In this document: piece by piece, positions 7,213 to 17,634 of the stretch
Layout: every line of letters starts with the position of its first letter
Numbering within the stretch: position 1 is the stretch's first letter
From: Micromonospora parathelypteridis
GTDB lineage: Bacteria; Actinomycetota; Actinomycetes; Mycobacteriales; Micromonosporaceae
Length of the DNA: 64,000 nucleotides
Assembly (NCBI RefSeq): GCF_014201145.1
Contig: NZ_JACHDP010000001.1
Span: 4,340,001-4,404,000 of the forward strand
Direction: 5' to 3'
Program-made: the position numbers and the translations under genes
Notes under the pieces: generated by a model
The model's input: only the letters and a program-made list of their open reading frames with translations
Told to the model about the DNA's origin: nothing
Databases searched by the model: none

Positions 7213-10200
7213 GTGATCCGTCGTACGAGAAAGCGGGGTCGGCTCTTCACGCTCGGCCTCACGGTCGGCCTCGCCGGCCTGCTGGCCGGCACCGCCTTCG
7301 TGGCCGCTCCCGAGCCGGCCCCACCGACCGCGCCGGTGGCCGCCCTCGAGACCGACCCGGTGCGCGACACCGAAGCCGAGGCACTTGTCGCGGCGGCGGA
7401 CCTCAACCAGCCCGTCGAGGTGCTCGCGCAGCGCGGCGAGTATCGGGACGTCTTCGCCCAGCCGGACGGGACGCTCATCGCCAACGAGTACAACCAGGCG
7501 GTGCGAGTCATCCGGGGTGACACCTGGGTGCCGGCCAGCGCGGCGCTCGTGGCCCAGTCGGACGGGACGATCACCCCGACCGCGGCGTTGCTCGACATGC
7601 GTCTGTCCGGCGGTGGCACCACGCCCCTCATGGTGGTCCAGCGCGACTTCCGGGTCATGACCCTCACCTGGCCCAACTCCCTGCCCACCCCGACCATCTC
7701 GGGCGACCAGGCCACCTACCCGGAGGTCTTCCCCGACGTCGACCTGGTGGCCAACGTCACGGTCGAGGGCTTCTCCCACGTTCTGGTGCTGAAGACCCCC
7801 GAGGCCGCGAACCTGCCCGAGCTGCGGGACCTCCGGCTGGGGGTGACCGGCGAAGGGCTCGACATCGAGGAGACCGCGGAAGGTGGTGTGGTCGCTCTCG
7901 ATCCCGCCACCGGCAACCCGGTGATGGAGGCCGACGCCCCGACCATGTGGGACAGCGGCAACCAGGAGGGCGGCGGCGAGGCCCAACGTGGTTCCGCCGC
8001 AACCACCGAGCCCGCGGACCCGGACGACGCCTCGGCCCTCGGTCCCGGGGAGGACTCGCGGGTGGCGAAGGTCGGTCTCGACTACACCCAGGGCGCGCTG
8101 CGTCTCACCCCGGACGCCGCGATGCTCGCCAACCCGGATACCACCTATCCCGTGTACGTGGACCCGGTGTGGCAGAGCAGCACCAACAGCGCCTGGGCGA
8201 TGGTCGACAGCGGATATCCGTCCGAGGAGTACTGGAAGTTCGACGCCAAGCGGCACGAGCGGATCGGTCTCTGCCCGAGCTCCTGCAACAACTCCAAGGT
8301 CAAGCGCGTCTTCTACCAGTTGGCCACGCCGTACGCCGGCAAGACCATCCTGGAGGCCAAGTTCCGGGTGACCCTGCAGCACGTCTACAACACCACAGCG
8401 CGCGCGGCGGCGCTCTATCTCATGCCCTCCGGCATCAATTCCAGCACGAACTGGGGCAACCAGCCCGGCGGGTCGGGGTGGTCGGGTGCCACGCACCTGG
8501 CCAACAACTCGCCGACCAAGGTGCAGTCGACGTGCACCGCGACGAACCAGAACACCGAGTGGGAAGCCAAGACGGCGGTCCAAACGGCGGTGAGCAAGGG
8601 CTGGAGCAGCGTCACTCTCGGCCTCCGGTCGGTCAGCGAGAGCGACTCCACCCACACCAAGCGGTTCTGCGACAACGGCGTGCTCTCCGTTCGCTACAAC
8701 CGAGCACCGGTGATCGCGAACGAGTCCGAACTGACGATGTCACCCGGTGGCGGCTGCGTGTACGGCTCGGCCGCGCCCTACTCGGACGTTCCGCCGCGGC
8801 TCAACGCCGTCCTGCGGGACCCGGACCACTCGTCCGCGCACACCGAGCAGGTCATGGCCGAGTTCAAGGTCACCTGGACGCCGGCCGGTGGGAGCCTGCA
8901 GACCCGCAGCTACACCACGCCGTTGAAGGCCAGCGGCTCGTTGTTCAGCTACTACGTGCCGTCCGACATCGCGCAGAACGTGCCGATCTCCTGGGAGGTC
9001 CGGGCGAGTGACGGTGTGAGTTGGGGGCCCTGGAGTTCCGACGGCGCGCGTAACGTCTGCCAGTTCCTGTACGACATCACCAGCCCGAGCGCCCCGGACG
9101 TGGATTCGCCGGAGTATCTGCCCGATGACGCGATCGACACCACTGCCGACTGTCTCGACGACGACCAGTGGCGCGGCTCCATCGGGGTCCAGGGCAGCTT
9201 CACCTTCGACTCGGCTGCCACCGACGTCGTGGAGTACCAGTACAACTTCAACGACAGCGCCACTGTGTCGGTCAAGCCGGCGACGAGCGGCGGCCCGGTG
9301 ACGATCAAGTGGACGCCAGACAAGGAAGGGCCGCGGCAGCTCTTCGTGAAGGCAATCGACGTGGCGAAACGATCCAGCACGATCGCCACCTGCACCTTCC
9401 GGGTGGGCAAGCGCCCGCCGGTCGCGCAGTGGCCACTGTCGGACATCGCCAACGCGAAGATCGCGAACGACCAGCTCGGTTCGCACGACGCCAAGATCGG
9501 TAGTGGCGTCAAGTTCGGCGAAGCAGGTTCGCTCGGACCGTGGGACACCGCCGCCACCTTCGACGGCACGTCCAACGCCTACCTCGTCACCGACAACTCG
9601 GTGGTGAGTACCACCCGAAGCTTCTCGGTCACCGGCTGGTTCCGGGTGGAGGACCCCAGCCGCCGTCAAGTGGCGGTCAGTCAGGACGCTACTGGTGAGC
9701 CCGGCTTCAGCCTGGGCGTCGAACAGGGCAACTGGTTCTTCCGGATGCCGACGAACGATGTCATCAACCTGGGTGAGTGGAGGGTGAACGCGGGTCCGGC
9801 GACCACCGCCTGGACCTTCGTCACAGCCGTCTTCGACGGCCCGAACAACAAGATCTCCCTGCAGGTCGGTACGGGTGCTCCTGTGTTCAAGGACCGACGT
9901 TCGCTGGTCGAAGCCCGCGGCGCCCTTCAGTTCGGGCGCCAGACCTACAAGGGTGGCGGATACTCCGACTTCTGGAAGGGCGCGATGGCGGACGTCTCCG
10001 TCTTCGACCGTCCGGTCGTCAGCGAGGACGTGGCCGGCCTGGAAAAGCACAAGCTGGACCGCAAGGGCTACTGGCAGCTGAGCACCGAAACCTCGGGATT
10101 GAGCCCGAACTACGATGCCGGCGGTGAGGCGCTTCGGCTCGGGAAGCCGAGCACTCTTATTCGGACCCCCAACCCGTTCAACGCGATGCTGGGTGCCGGC

Positions 10201-10719
10201 TACCTGCAGCTAACCGGCAAGGCCGGTGAGTACGCCGAGACAACCACCCCGGTCGTCGACCCGGCGGGAAGTTTCACCATCTCCGCTCGGGTCCGGTTCA
10301 CCAGCGGCTCGCAGGGCCACGCAATGACGGCAATCTCCATCAAGGACACCAACAACAACAGTGTCGTGGCCCTTCGGGGCAACGTCGCGGGGCGTTGGGA
10401 GATGGCCGCTGCCGGTGCCGAATTGCCCGCCCAGTTCGACAATTCCCCGTCAATGTCTAGCAAGGGCGACCACGTTGCACTGATCTACAACGGGTACACC
10501 CGGGAGTTGCTGTTCTATCTCAATGGCCAGGCCCTGGGACTCCAGCTGGACCGGCCGTTGCCCGCTCTCAGCAACGTCCAGTTCGGCCGCACCGTCGACG
10601 GTGGTGCCGAGAAGGAAAACTTGTCAGGAGCAATAGACGACATCCGGATTTACAACGGCATCGCCGACAAGGTCAAGATCGACCGGGTTCGCCTGAGCGT
10701 CGAGCAGCCCAACCTCTGA
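7213..10719 (+). CDS. Secreted DNRLRE-type protein with two LamG domains (second gene of toxin operon)
   Basis: This is a 1168-residue protein from GTG 7213, chosen because GGGGGAGG lies eight bases upstream and it begins directly with a classic signal peptide (IRRTRKRGR, then a hydrophobic stretch to about residue 31). The alternative ATG at 7168 overlaps the previous stop but has no clear ribosome site. Residues about 79-320 repeat the N-terminal module of the preceding protein (QPDGT, RGDTWVP, YPVYVDP). A DNRLRE-like region at about 320-500 and fibronectin-like strands follow. Two concanavalin/LamG jelly-roll domains sit near 737-930 and 990-1165, folds that commonly bind glycans. It is probably exported with, and supports, the YD protein encoded downstream. 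Confidence 0.8.
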   Translation: MIRRTRKRGRLFTLGLTVGLAGLLAGTAFVAAPEPAPPTAPVAALETDPVRDTEAEALVAAADLNQPVEVLAQRGEYRDVFAQPDGTLIANEYNQAVRVIRGDTWVPASAALVAQSDGTITPTAALLDMRLSGGGTTPLMVVQRDFRVMTLTWPNSLPTPTISGDQATYPEVFPDVDLVANVTVEGFSHVLVLKTPEAANLPELRDLRLGVTGEGLDIEETAEGGVVALDPATGNPVMEADAPTMWDSGNQEGGGEAQRGSAATTEPADPDDASALGPGEDSRVAKVGLDYTQGALRLTPDAAMLANPDTTYPVYVDPVWQSSTNSAWAMVDSGYPSEEYWKFDAKRHERIGLCPSSCNNSKVKRVFYQLATPYAGKTILEAKFRVTLQHVYNTTARAAALYLMPSGINSSTNWGNQPGGSGWSGATHLANNSPTKVQSTCTATNQNTEWEAKTAVQTAVSKGWSSVTLGLRSVSESDSTHTKRFCDNGVLSVRYNRAPVIANESELTMSPGGGCVYGSAAPYSDVPPRLNAVLRDPDHSSAHTEQVMAEFKVTWTPAGGSLQTRSYTTPLKASGSLFSYYVPSDIAQNVPISWEVRASDGVSWGPWSSDGARNVCQFLYDITSPSAPDVDSPEYLPDDAIDTTADCLDDDQWRGSIGVQGSFTFDSAATDVVEYQYNFNDSATVSVKPATSGGPVTIKWTPDKEGPRQLFVKAIDVAKRSSTIATCTFRVGKRPPVAQWPLSDIANAKIANDQLGSHDAKIGSGVKFGEAGSLGPWDTAATFDGTSNAYLVTDNSVVSTTRSFSVTGWFRVEDPSRRQVAVSQDATGEPGFSLGVEQGNWFFRMPTNDVINLGEWRVNAGPATTAWTFVTAVFDGPNNKISLQVGTGAPVFKDRRSLVEARGALQFGRQTYKGGGYSDFWKGAMADVSVFDRPVVSEDVAGLEKHKLDRKGYWQLSTETSGLSPNYDAGGEALRLGKPSTLIRTPNPFNAMLGAGYLQLTGKAGEYAETTTPVVDPAGSFTISARVRFTSGSQGHAMTAISIKDTNNNSVVALRGNVAGRWEMAAAGAELPAQFDNSPSMSSKGDHVALIYNGYTRELLFYLNGQALGLQLDRPLPALSNVQFGRTVDGGAEKENLSGAIDDIRIYNGIADKVKIDRVRLSVEQPNL

Positions 10720-10732
10720 CACCACAAGCGTT

Positions 10733-10758
10733 GGGGCCGTCCTTCCGAGGGCGGCCCC
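10733..10758 (+). terminator. Hairpin between LamG gene and YD-toxin gene
   Basis: GGGGCCGTCC pairs with GGGCGGCCCC across a TTCCGA loop, a ten-pair stem with one G-T pair. It begins 14 bases after the LamG stop and has no T-run. It could terminate transcription partially or act as a processing or stability element that sets a different level for the toxin gene. The YD start follows 43 bases later. Confidence 0.5.
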
Positions 10759-10800
10759 GATGCCTCATGCCCTGTGTCCAACCAACCCTGGGGAGGGTGG

Positions 10801-13800
10801 ATGTTCTCCCGATTTATGGGCACGTCCGGCGCGGTGCAGCGCCGGGTGGTGCGACCAGTGTCCTGGGCGATGACCGTCGTGATGTGCGCAAGCGTCATCC
10901 AGGTCGTCAACGCCCCCGCATCGGCTGCCGCCGAGCGCAAACGTCCGACGGCGACCGACGTCGGTAAGACCGTTCCGAACCGTGCACCGCTCGGCGTGAA
11001 GCCGCGTACGCCCAATCCGGCCGCGGCCCCGGCCACGACCACGCCCGCCAAGGTCACCTGGCCGGCGGCGGGAGCCACCGAGATCGCGATACCCGCCCCG
11101 CCCGCCGGCGTACCCGACCAGGCCCGCACGCGTACCGCCGCTTCGTCAGCGACCCCGGGACCGGCCGCGACCGGCAAGGCCGGCGGCCTGGCGGTGTCGG
11201 TGTCGGCCGTCGCCAACCCTGCGAAGAAAGCCGGCACGTCGCCGGCTCCCGCACCGGCCAAGGTACGCGTCGAGGTGCTCGACCGTGCGGCATCCGAGCG
11301 GGCCAGGGTCGACGGCCCGCTGGTACGGGTGAACCGCGCCGACGGCCAGCAAGGTGCTGGCGACGTTCAGCTCGGCGTCAGCTACGACGGCCTGGCCGGC
11401 GCATTCGGCGGCGACTTCGGCTCGCGCCTGAAGCTGGTGAAACTGCCGGAGTGTGCGCTGACCACCCCGGAGAAGACCGGCTGCGCGGCGGAACCGGTGC
11501 CGACCGTCAACGACGGTGAGTCGCGCACGGTCTTCGCCACGGTGAGCGCTGCCGCGACGGGTACGACCTTCGCGCTGGCCGCTACCGAATCCTCCTCCCA
11601 GGGCGACTACGGGGCGACGAAGCTCGCCCCATCGTCGAAGTGGTCGGTGGCGCCGTCCACCGGTGGGTTCTCCTGGAGTTACCCGCTGCGCACGCCTCCG
11701 GTTCCGGGCGGCGGCGCTCCGGGCATCACCCTCGCGTACTCCTCGCAGTCGGTCGACGGCCGCACCGCCACGACCAACAACCAGGGCTCCTGGCTGGGCG
11801 AGGGCTTCAACTACGAGCCAGGGCACATCGAGCGCCGCTACAAGTCCTGCGCCGAGGACGGCCAGGACCAGTACGCCGACCAGTGCTGGGCGTACGACAA
11901 CGCCACCATCCTGCTCAACGGCAAGTCCACCGAGCTGGTCAAGAGCGGCGACACCTGGAAGTTCGCCACCGATGACGGCTCGAAGGTGGAGCGCTTCACC
12001 GGCGCCGACAACGGCGACGATGACGGTGAGCACTGGAAGGTCACCACGACCGACGGCACGGAGTACTTCTTCGGCCTGAACAAGCTCCCGGGCTGGACCA
12101 CAAACAAGGAGGTCACCGGGTCGACCTGGACGTTGCCGGTCTACGGCGACGACGCCAAGGAACCCTGCAACAACCCGACGGGCGGCTTCACGGCCTCGCA
12201 CTGTAACCAGGCGTGGCGGTGGAGCCTCGACTACGTCAAGGACCGCTACGGCAACGTCAGTTCCTACTTCTACACGCCCGAGACGAACTACTACGCCCGG
12301 GGCAAGCGCACCGATGTCAACGGTGTGGCCTACCACCGCGGCGGCTACCTCAAGCGGATCGACTACGGGCAGCGGCACAACGCGGTCTACACCACCAACG
12401 CTCCGGCCCGGGTGCGGTTCGACGTCAAGGAGCGGTGCCTGGCGACCGGCTCCATCGACTGCGACCCGCAGGATCTGAACACGACCACCGCGCCGTACTG
12501 GCCGGACGTGCCCTTCGACCGCAACTGCAACAAAGACACCAAGTGCAAGCTCGACCAGATCACCCCGACCTTCTGGACCCGGGCTCGCCTGACCGACATC
12601 ACCACCGAGATCCGGGAGGGCAGCGGCTGGGCGCCGGTCGACACCTGGAAGCTCGACCACCAGCTCCTCGACAACGGTGACGCCTCCCGCACCCTCTGGC
12701 TGCACAAGATCACCCACACCGGTCTGTACGGCACGGACATCGCCATGCCTTCCGTGGAACTGGGTAACCTCCAGCTGCCGAACCGGGTCGACCGGGACGA
12801 CGACAACATCGGTCCGCTGGTCCGGCCCCGTCTCGCGACCGTCTGGACGGACACCGGCGGCCAGATCGACGTCAACTACGCCGACCCGGACTGCACCAAG
12901 AGCACGCTGCCGACCGAGGGAAACAGCACGCAGCGTTGCTACCCCGTCAAGTGGAACCCGTACGGCAGCGGCGACCCGATCACCGACTGGTTCTTCAAGT
13001 ACGTGGTCGCCGCAGTCGTCGAAACCGACCGCACCGGTGGGGCACCGGACATGGTCACCAAGTACGACTACAAGGACGGCGCCGCCTGGCGGAAGGCCGA
13101 ACCCGACGGGATTTCCGACCCGAAGGACCTCACCTGGAGTGAGTGGCGGGGCTACGGCAAGGTCATCGTCACCGTCGGAAACGGCCAGACCCAGACCACC
13201 AAGACCGAGTACCGCTATCTGCGCGGCATGCATGGCGACAAGATCCCGAGCAGCACCGACACCCGGGACGTCCGGGTGACCGACTCTGCTGGTGTCGCGC
13301 ACGTCGACTACGACGAGTTCTCCGGCCACCAGTTGGAAAGCACCGTCTACGACGGCGCGTCCGTGGTGAGCCGCAGCATCGCTACGCCGTGGCGGCACAA
13401 CACCGCCACCGAGTCGCACAGCTGGGGTGCCAAGAAGGCCTGGTTCACCAACACCTCGGTGACCCAGAACTTCGTCGCGCTCGCCGCTGGCGGCTGGCGG
13501 GAGACCAAGAACATCTCGTCCTTCGAGACGGACTTCGGTCGGGTCACCACGACCGAGAACCTTGGCGACGTCGACGTCGCGGGCGACGAGGCGTGCAACA
13601 CCACCACCTACGCGGACAACCCCAGCATCCACCTGTACAGCCTGGTGGGCCGGACCGAGTCGTTGTCGGTGGCGTGCGCCACCTCACCGGTGGACCGGAA
13701 GACCCAGGTCATCTCCGACACCCGGACCCTCTACGACGGCAAGGCCTTCGGGGTGGCGCCGACGCTGGGCAACCCGACGTCGTCGGAGCGGCTGGCGAGC

Positions 13801-16800
13801 CACAACGGCACTACGGCCACCTACCTCACCGCCGCGTCGGGAACCTTCGACGCGTACGGTCGGCCGCTCACCGCGACCGACGCGATGGGCAAGACCACCA
13901 CCACCGAGTACACCGAGACGAACGGTCTCACCACCAAGGTGGTCGAGACCAACCCGCTCGGACACATCACCACCACCGAGTACGCCACGGCCTGGGGCAG
14001 CCCGGTCAAGCAGACCGACCCGAACAACCTGGTCAGCCAGTTGGAGTACGACGCGCTGGGTCGGCTGGCCAAGGTGTGGATGCCGGACCGTACCGGTGCC
14101 ACGGGTCTGAGCCCGAGCATCAAGTACACCTACCTGATCCGCACCGACAAGCCGGTCGCGGTCAAGACCGAGAAGCGGCAGAACGACGGCTCGTACAGCG
14201 TCGAGTACAAGCTGCACGACGGTCTGCTGCGCCCGCGTCAGGTGCAGACCGAGGGGCCCAACGGCACCCGGATGATCGCGGACACCTTCTACACCGCGAC
14301 CGGCAACCTGGACAAGACGTACGCGACCTACAACGCCGCCGGTGCTCCGAGCGACGCCATCTTCCCCGCCCGCAATGGCGAGGTCGACGGTCAGACGCTC
14401 TACGTCTATGACGGGGCCGACCGGGTCAAGGCGGAGATCTTCGCGGTAGCGGGCAACGAGAAGTGGCGCACCAGCACCACGTACGGCGGCGACCGTGTCT
14501 CGGTCGACCCGCCTGAGGGTGGCACCCCCACCACGACGATCTCCAACGCCATCGGGCAGACGACCCAGCTGCTGCAGTACAAGGGCGCTGAGCCGACGGG
14601 GGCTTCCGACAAGACGGCCTACACCTACAACCGCTCCGGGCAGCTCGCGACGGTCACCGACCCCGCCGGCAACGTCTGGAAGCACGAGTACGACCAGCTC
14701 GGCCGCAAGGTCAAGTCGATCGACCCGGATGCGGGTACGTCGACGATGACCTACGACAAGCTGGACCGGCTCACCAGCACCACGAATGGTGTGCAGGAGA
14801 CGATCAGCACCACCTACGACGCGATCGGCCGGACGACCGCCACCTACAAGGGGACCGCCGAGACCGGCACGCTCCTCAGTAGCTGGTTGTACGACTTCCA
14901 GAAGCTCGGGACGCTGTCCATGACGAGCCGATGGGTCGACGGGGCCGAGTACGCCACCTACTACACCGGCTACGACGAGTTCTACCGACCGCACAACACC
15001 GATTACCAGGTGCCCGAGCACGCCGGTACCGAACTCGCCGGAATTTACAGCTTCGCGGCCGAGTACAACCAGGACGGCACCGTCGCAGCGACGGGCATGT
15101 CCGGCGGTGGAGGCTTGCCGATCGAGAGCATCGCCTACACGTACGACGGCATGGAGCGGTTGACCGCGACCGAGGGCGACGTGCCGTACCTGACGGACGT
15201 CGACTACTCGGCCACCAGTGAGGTCATCCAGACCGAGGCGAAGCTCGGTGAGAACAAGGTCTGGTCGACCTACGGGTACGAGCAGGGCTCCAAGCGTCTG
15301 ACCAACCAGCGGTTGGACCGCAGCGGCGCGCCGATCATCGACATCGACGCTCGCTACAGCTACGACGACTCCGGCAACATCACCCAGATCGCCGACACGC
15401 CCTCGAGCACCCGGGACGTGCAGTGCTTCACCTACGACTACCTGCGCCGGATGGACCGGGCGTGGACGTCGGCGAGCACCGCCACCGACCCGTGCGCCGG
15501 AGGCCCGTCGACGACGGGTGTGGGTGGAGTGGCCCCGTACCACCACGCCTACACGTACGACGTGGTCGGCAACCGCAAGACCGAGTCGCAGTTCGCCGCG
15601 AACGGCACCTCGATCAAGGAGCGCGCCTACACCTACCCGGCCGCGGGTCAGCCGCAGCCGCACACCCTCAAGTCGATGACCGAGACGACGTCGGCGGGGT
15701 CGAAGCTCCACGAGTACGGCTACGACGCCGCAGGCAACACGACGCGTCGAACGAAGGTCGGCGAGGACCAGACCCTGAAGTGGGACGCCGAGGGCAACCT
15801 TGAGTCCGTCACCGACGCCGCAGGCAAGAAGACCAGCTTCCTGTACGACGTCGACGGCTCCCGGATGCTCCGCAAGGAGCCGACGGCGACGACCCTCTAC
15901 CTGCCGGGCATGGAGATCCGGCTCGACCACACCACCAAGGCGACCGACGGCACCCGCTACTACTCCCTGCCCGGCGGCGGCACCATCGTCCGCAAGATCA
16001 ACGGTCTGCACTACGTCGCCTCCGACCACCACGGCACGGGCCAGGCGACGGTCGACGAGAACGGTGCGATCGTGCACCGGCGGACCACGCCGTTCGGTGA
16101 GGCCCGTGGCACGCCGCCGTCACCGGGGCAATGGCCGACGGAGAAGGGTTTCGTCAACGGCAACCAGGACTCGACCACGGGCCTGGTGAACATCGGCGCC
16201 CGCGAGTACGACCCGGTCACCGGCCGGTTCATCTCAGTTGACCCGATCATCGACGTCAACGACCCGCAGCAGATGCACGGGTACGCGTACGCCAACAACA
16301 ACCCGATCTCGTTCTCCGACCCCGACGGTCTCAAGGCGTGCTCCGACGACGCCTGCGGTCCCGGTGCCGACTACGAGGACATGTACGGCAACTACCACGA
16401 CGTCAAGGGGCACAACGACGGCTGTGGTGGGTGCTCGGGCGCGTACGACCCGGACGAGCCGACCAAGAATGTCTGGAACAACCCCCGCGCGAGCGAGGCA
16501 GACAAGGCTCGGGCGGCTGCTGCCGCGGCAGAGAAGGAGCGTCAGGCGCGCATCGCGCGGGCCAAGCAGAAGCTGCTCAATGCTGCCAAGGCTCTCGCCA
16601 AGATCATGATGGACGAGCTGGGTATTACTGATGCCTTGGACTGCTTCACCAAGGGCGACATGGGGGGGTGTCTTAATACTGCCGTTAACGTCGCGTCCTC
16701 TGCTTTGGGTGGAGCGCTCGGCAAGCTTGCAGCGAGGTACGGAGCCCCGTGGAAATGGAAGAAGTTCGCCAATCTCGCCAGCAGAGCCAAGGGCCTCCTG

Positions 16801-17634
16801 GGTGACCTGATTGACGGTGCGAAGACGCTTCTCAGCAAGGCTTGCCACAGCTTTGCTGCAGGCACTCTTGTCTTGCTGGCCGACGGGTCTACCCGACCCA
16901 TCGAGAAATTGCAGCCAGGCGACGTAGTAATAACTGCAGATATCGGGAGCGGAAAATCTAAGCCGCACCCCATTGTTGCGACTCACATTAACCGCGACGT
17001 GTTTCTGGCCGACCTAGTAATTTCGGTCGGTGGAAAGCGGAAACTTCTGGAAACCACTCAAAACCACCCCGTTTGGAGTAATGACCGGGGTGGTTGGGTG
17101 GAGGCAGGTCGGCTCCGGGCGGGCGAGAAGCTCCGACAGCTCGACGGGTTGCCTGTTGAAGTGGTGAGTGCTCGCTCCTACTGGGGCGCTAAGTTCATGT
17201 ACGACCTGACGGTGGACGTCACTCACACGTATTTTGTAGGCCTGGGTGCCGGCTCAGTACTCGTCCACAACAACAATGAAGCCTGTGATGTCCCGACCCT
17301 CAAGGGCTATGCCCAGCAGATCCGCGAGGCCGGCGATAGCCCCCAGGCTATCAACAGCAGAGTGATCGCGGTGGGTCAGGATGAGGCTGGTAACCTGACT
17401 GTCGGATCTAGTAACGGCCTTGATGCTGGCATGAAGAACATGGCCAAGAAGCTGAATATTAGGGTTGTCAAAGATAACAAGGGAAACCACGCCGAGGAGG
17501 ATCTGTTGGCCGATAATCAAAACCTCTTCGACCCTCCGCTGAAGCGTGTGGCAAGTGACAACCAAGGTGCGTGCGGCGCCGACAGGCATAACTGTGCGGG
17601 GCAGATGGACGCCCTGGGAATCGAGCACAACTGA
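10801..17634 (+). CDS. YD/Rhs polymorphic toxin with pretoxin Hint domain and deaminase-like C-terminal toxin
   Basis: This is a 2277-residue secreted protein. ATG 10801 follows GGGGAGGGTGG; GTG 10774 is a weaker alternative. A signal or anchor segment lies near residues 15-40, then a Pro/Ala-rich stretch. YD repeats (YDALGRL, YDQLGRK, YDKLDRL types) build the encapsulating shell through about residue 1740. The Rhs core (DHHGTGQ... to GYAYANNNPISFSDPDG) lies at about 1741-1840. An Ala/Lys-rich pretoxin segment precedes a Hint autoprocessing domain from Cys2015 to about Asn2157 (VHNN). The last 118 residues carry HAE at 2230-2232 and cysteines 2258 and 2265. That pattern fits the zinc site of the cytidine-deaminase superfamily, a common toxin class in these systems. 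The toxin would be freed by Hint cleavage. A different zinc-dependent nuclease is possible. Confidence 0.85.
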   Translation: MFSRFMGTSGAVQRRVVRPVSWAMTVVMCASVIQVVNAPASAAAERKRPTATDVGKTVPNRAPLGVKPRTPNPAAAPATTTPAKVTWPAAGATEIAIPAPPAGVPDQARTRTAASSATPGPAATGKAGGLAVSVSAVANPAKKAGTSPAPAPAKVRVEVLDRAASERARVDGPLVRVNRADGQQGAGDVQLGVSYDGLAGAFGGDFGSRLKLVKLPECALTTPEKTGCAAEPVPTVNDGESRTVFATVSAAATGTTFALAATESSSQGDYGATKLAPSSKWSVAPSTGGFSWSYPLRTPPVPGGGAPGITLAYSSQSVDGRTATTNNQGSWLGEGFNYEPGHIERRYKSCAEDGQDQYADQCWAYDNATILLNGKSTELVKSGDTWKFATDDGSKVERFTGADNGDDDGEHWKVTTTDGTEYFFGLNKLPGWTTNKEVTGSTWTLPVYGDDAKEPCNNPTGGFTASHCNQAWRWSLDYVKDRYGNVSSYFYTPETNYYARGKRTDVNGVAYHRGGYLKRIDYGQRHNAVYTTNAPARVRFDVKERCLATGSIDCDPQDLNTTTAPYWPDVPFDRNCNKDTKCKLDQITPTFWTRARLTDITTEIREGSGWAPVDTWKLDHQLLDNGDASRTLWLHKITHTGLYGTDIAMPSVELGNLQLPNRVDRDDDNIGPLVRPRLATVWTDTGGQIDVNYADPDCTKSTLPTEGNSTQRCYPVKWNPYGSGDPITDWFFKYVVAAVVETDRTGGAPDMVTKYDYKDGAAWRKAEPDGISDPKDLTWSEWRGYGKVIVTVGNGQTQTTKTEYRYLRGMHGDKIPSSTDTRDVRVTDSAGVAHVDYDEFSGHQLESTVYDGASVVSRSIATPWRHNTATESHSWGAKKAWFTNTSVTQNFVALAAGGWRETKNISSFETDFGRVTTTENLGDVDVAGDEACNTTTYADNPSIHLYSLVGRTESLSVACATSPVDRKTQVISDTRTLYDGKAFGVAPTLGNPTSSERLASHNGTTATYLTAASGTFDAYGRPLTATDAMGKTTTTEYTETNGLTTKVVETNPLGHITTTEYATAWGSPVKQTDPNNLVSQLEYDALGRLAKVWMPDRTGATGLSPSIKYTYLIRTDKPVAVKTEKRQNDGSYSVEYKLHDGLLRPRQVQTEGPNGTRMIADTFYTATGNLDKTYATYNAAGAPSDAIFPARNGEVDGQTLYVYDGADRVKAEIFAVAGNEKWRTSTTYGGDRVSVDPPEGGTPTTTISNAIGQTTQLLQYKGAEPTGASDKTAYTYNRSGQLATVTDPAGNVWKHEYDQLGRKVKSIDPDAGTSTMTYDKLDRLTSTTNGVQETISTTYDAIGRTTATYKGTAETGTLLSSWLYDFQKLGTLSMTSRWVDGAEYATYYTGYDEFYRPHNTDYQVPEHAGTELAGIYSFAAEYNQDGTVAATGMSGGGGLPIESIAYTYDGMERLTATEGDVPYLTDVDYSATSEVIQTEAKLGENKVWSTYGYEQGSKRLTNQRLDRSGAPIIDIDARYSYDDSGNITQIADTPSSTRDVQCFTYDYLRRMDRAWTSASTATDPCAGGPSTTGVGGVAPYHHAYTYDVVGNRKTESQFAANGTSIKERAYTYPAAGQPQPHTLKSMTETTSAGSKLHEYGYDAAGNTTRRTKVGEDQTLKWDAEGNLESVTDAAGKKTSFLYDVDGSRMLRKEPTATTLYLPGMEIRLDHTTKATDGTRYYSLPGGGTIVRKINGLHYVASDHHGTGQATVDENGAIVHRRTTPFGEARGTPPSPGQWPTEKGFVNGNQDSTTGLVNIGAREYDPVTGRFISVDPIIDVNDPQQMHGYAYANNNPISFSDPDGLKACSDDACGPGADYEDMYGNYHDVKGHNDGCGGCSGAYDPDEPTKNVWNNPRASEADKARAAAAAAEKERQARIARAKQKLLNAAKALAKIMMDELGITDALDCFTKGDMGGCLNTAVNVASSALGGALGKLAARYGAPWKWKKFANLASRAKGLLGDLIDGAKTLLSKACHSFAAGTLVLLADGSTRPIEKLQPGDVVITADIGSGKSKPHPIVATHINRDVFLADLVISVGGKRKLLETTQNHPVWSNDRGGWVEAGRLRAGEKLRQLDGLPVEVVSARSYWGAKFMYDLTVDVTHTYFVGLGAGSVLVHNNNEACDVPTLKGYAQQIREAGDSPQAINSRVIAVGQDEAGNLTVGSSNGLDAGMKNMAKKLNIRVVKDNKGNHAEEDLLADNQNLFDPPLKRVASDNQGACGADRHNCAGQMDALGIEHN

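Noticed and set aside
11146..13632. 828-codon open frame on the minus strand opposite the YD-toxin gene
   Set aside because: It is the GC-rich antisense shadow of the YD frame: Val/Arg/Gly-heavy, no domain, no ribosome site.
13684..16077. 797-codon minus-strand frame opposite the YD repeats
   Set aside because: Same kind of shadow; the plus-strand frame carries clear YD and Rhs core motifs.
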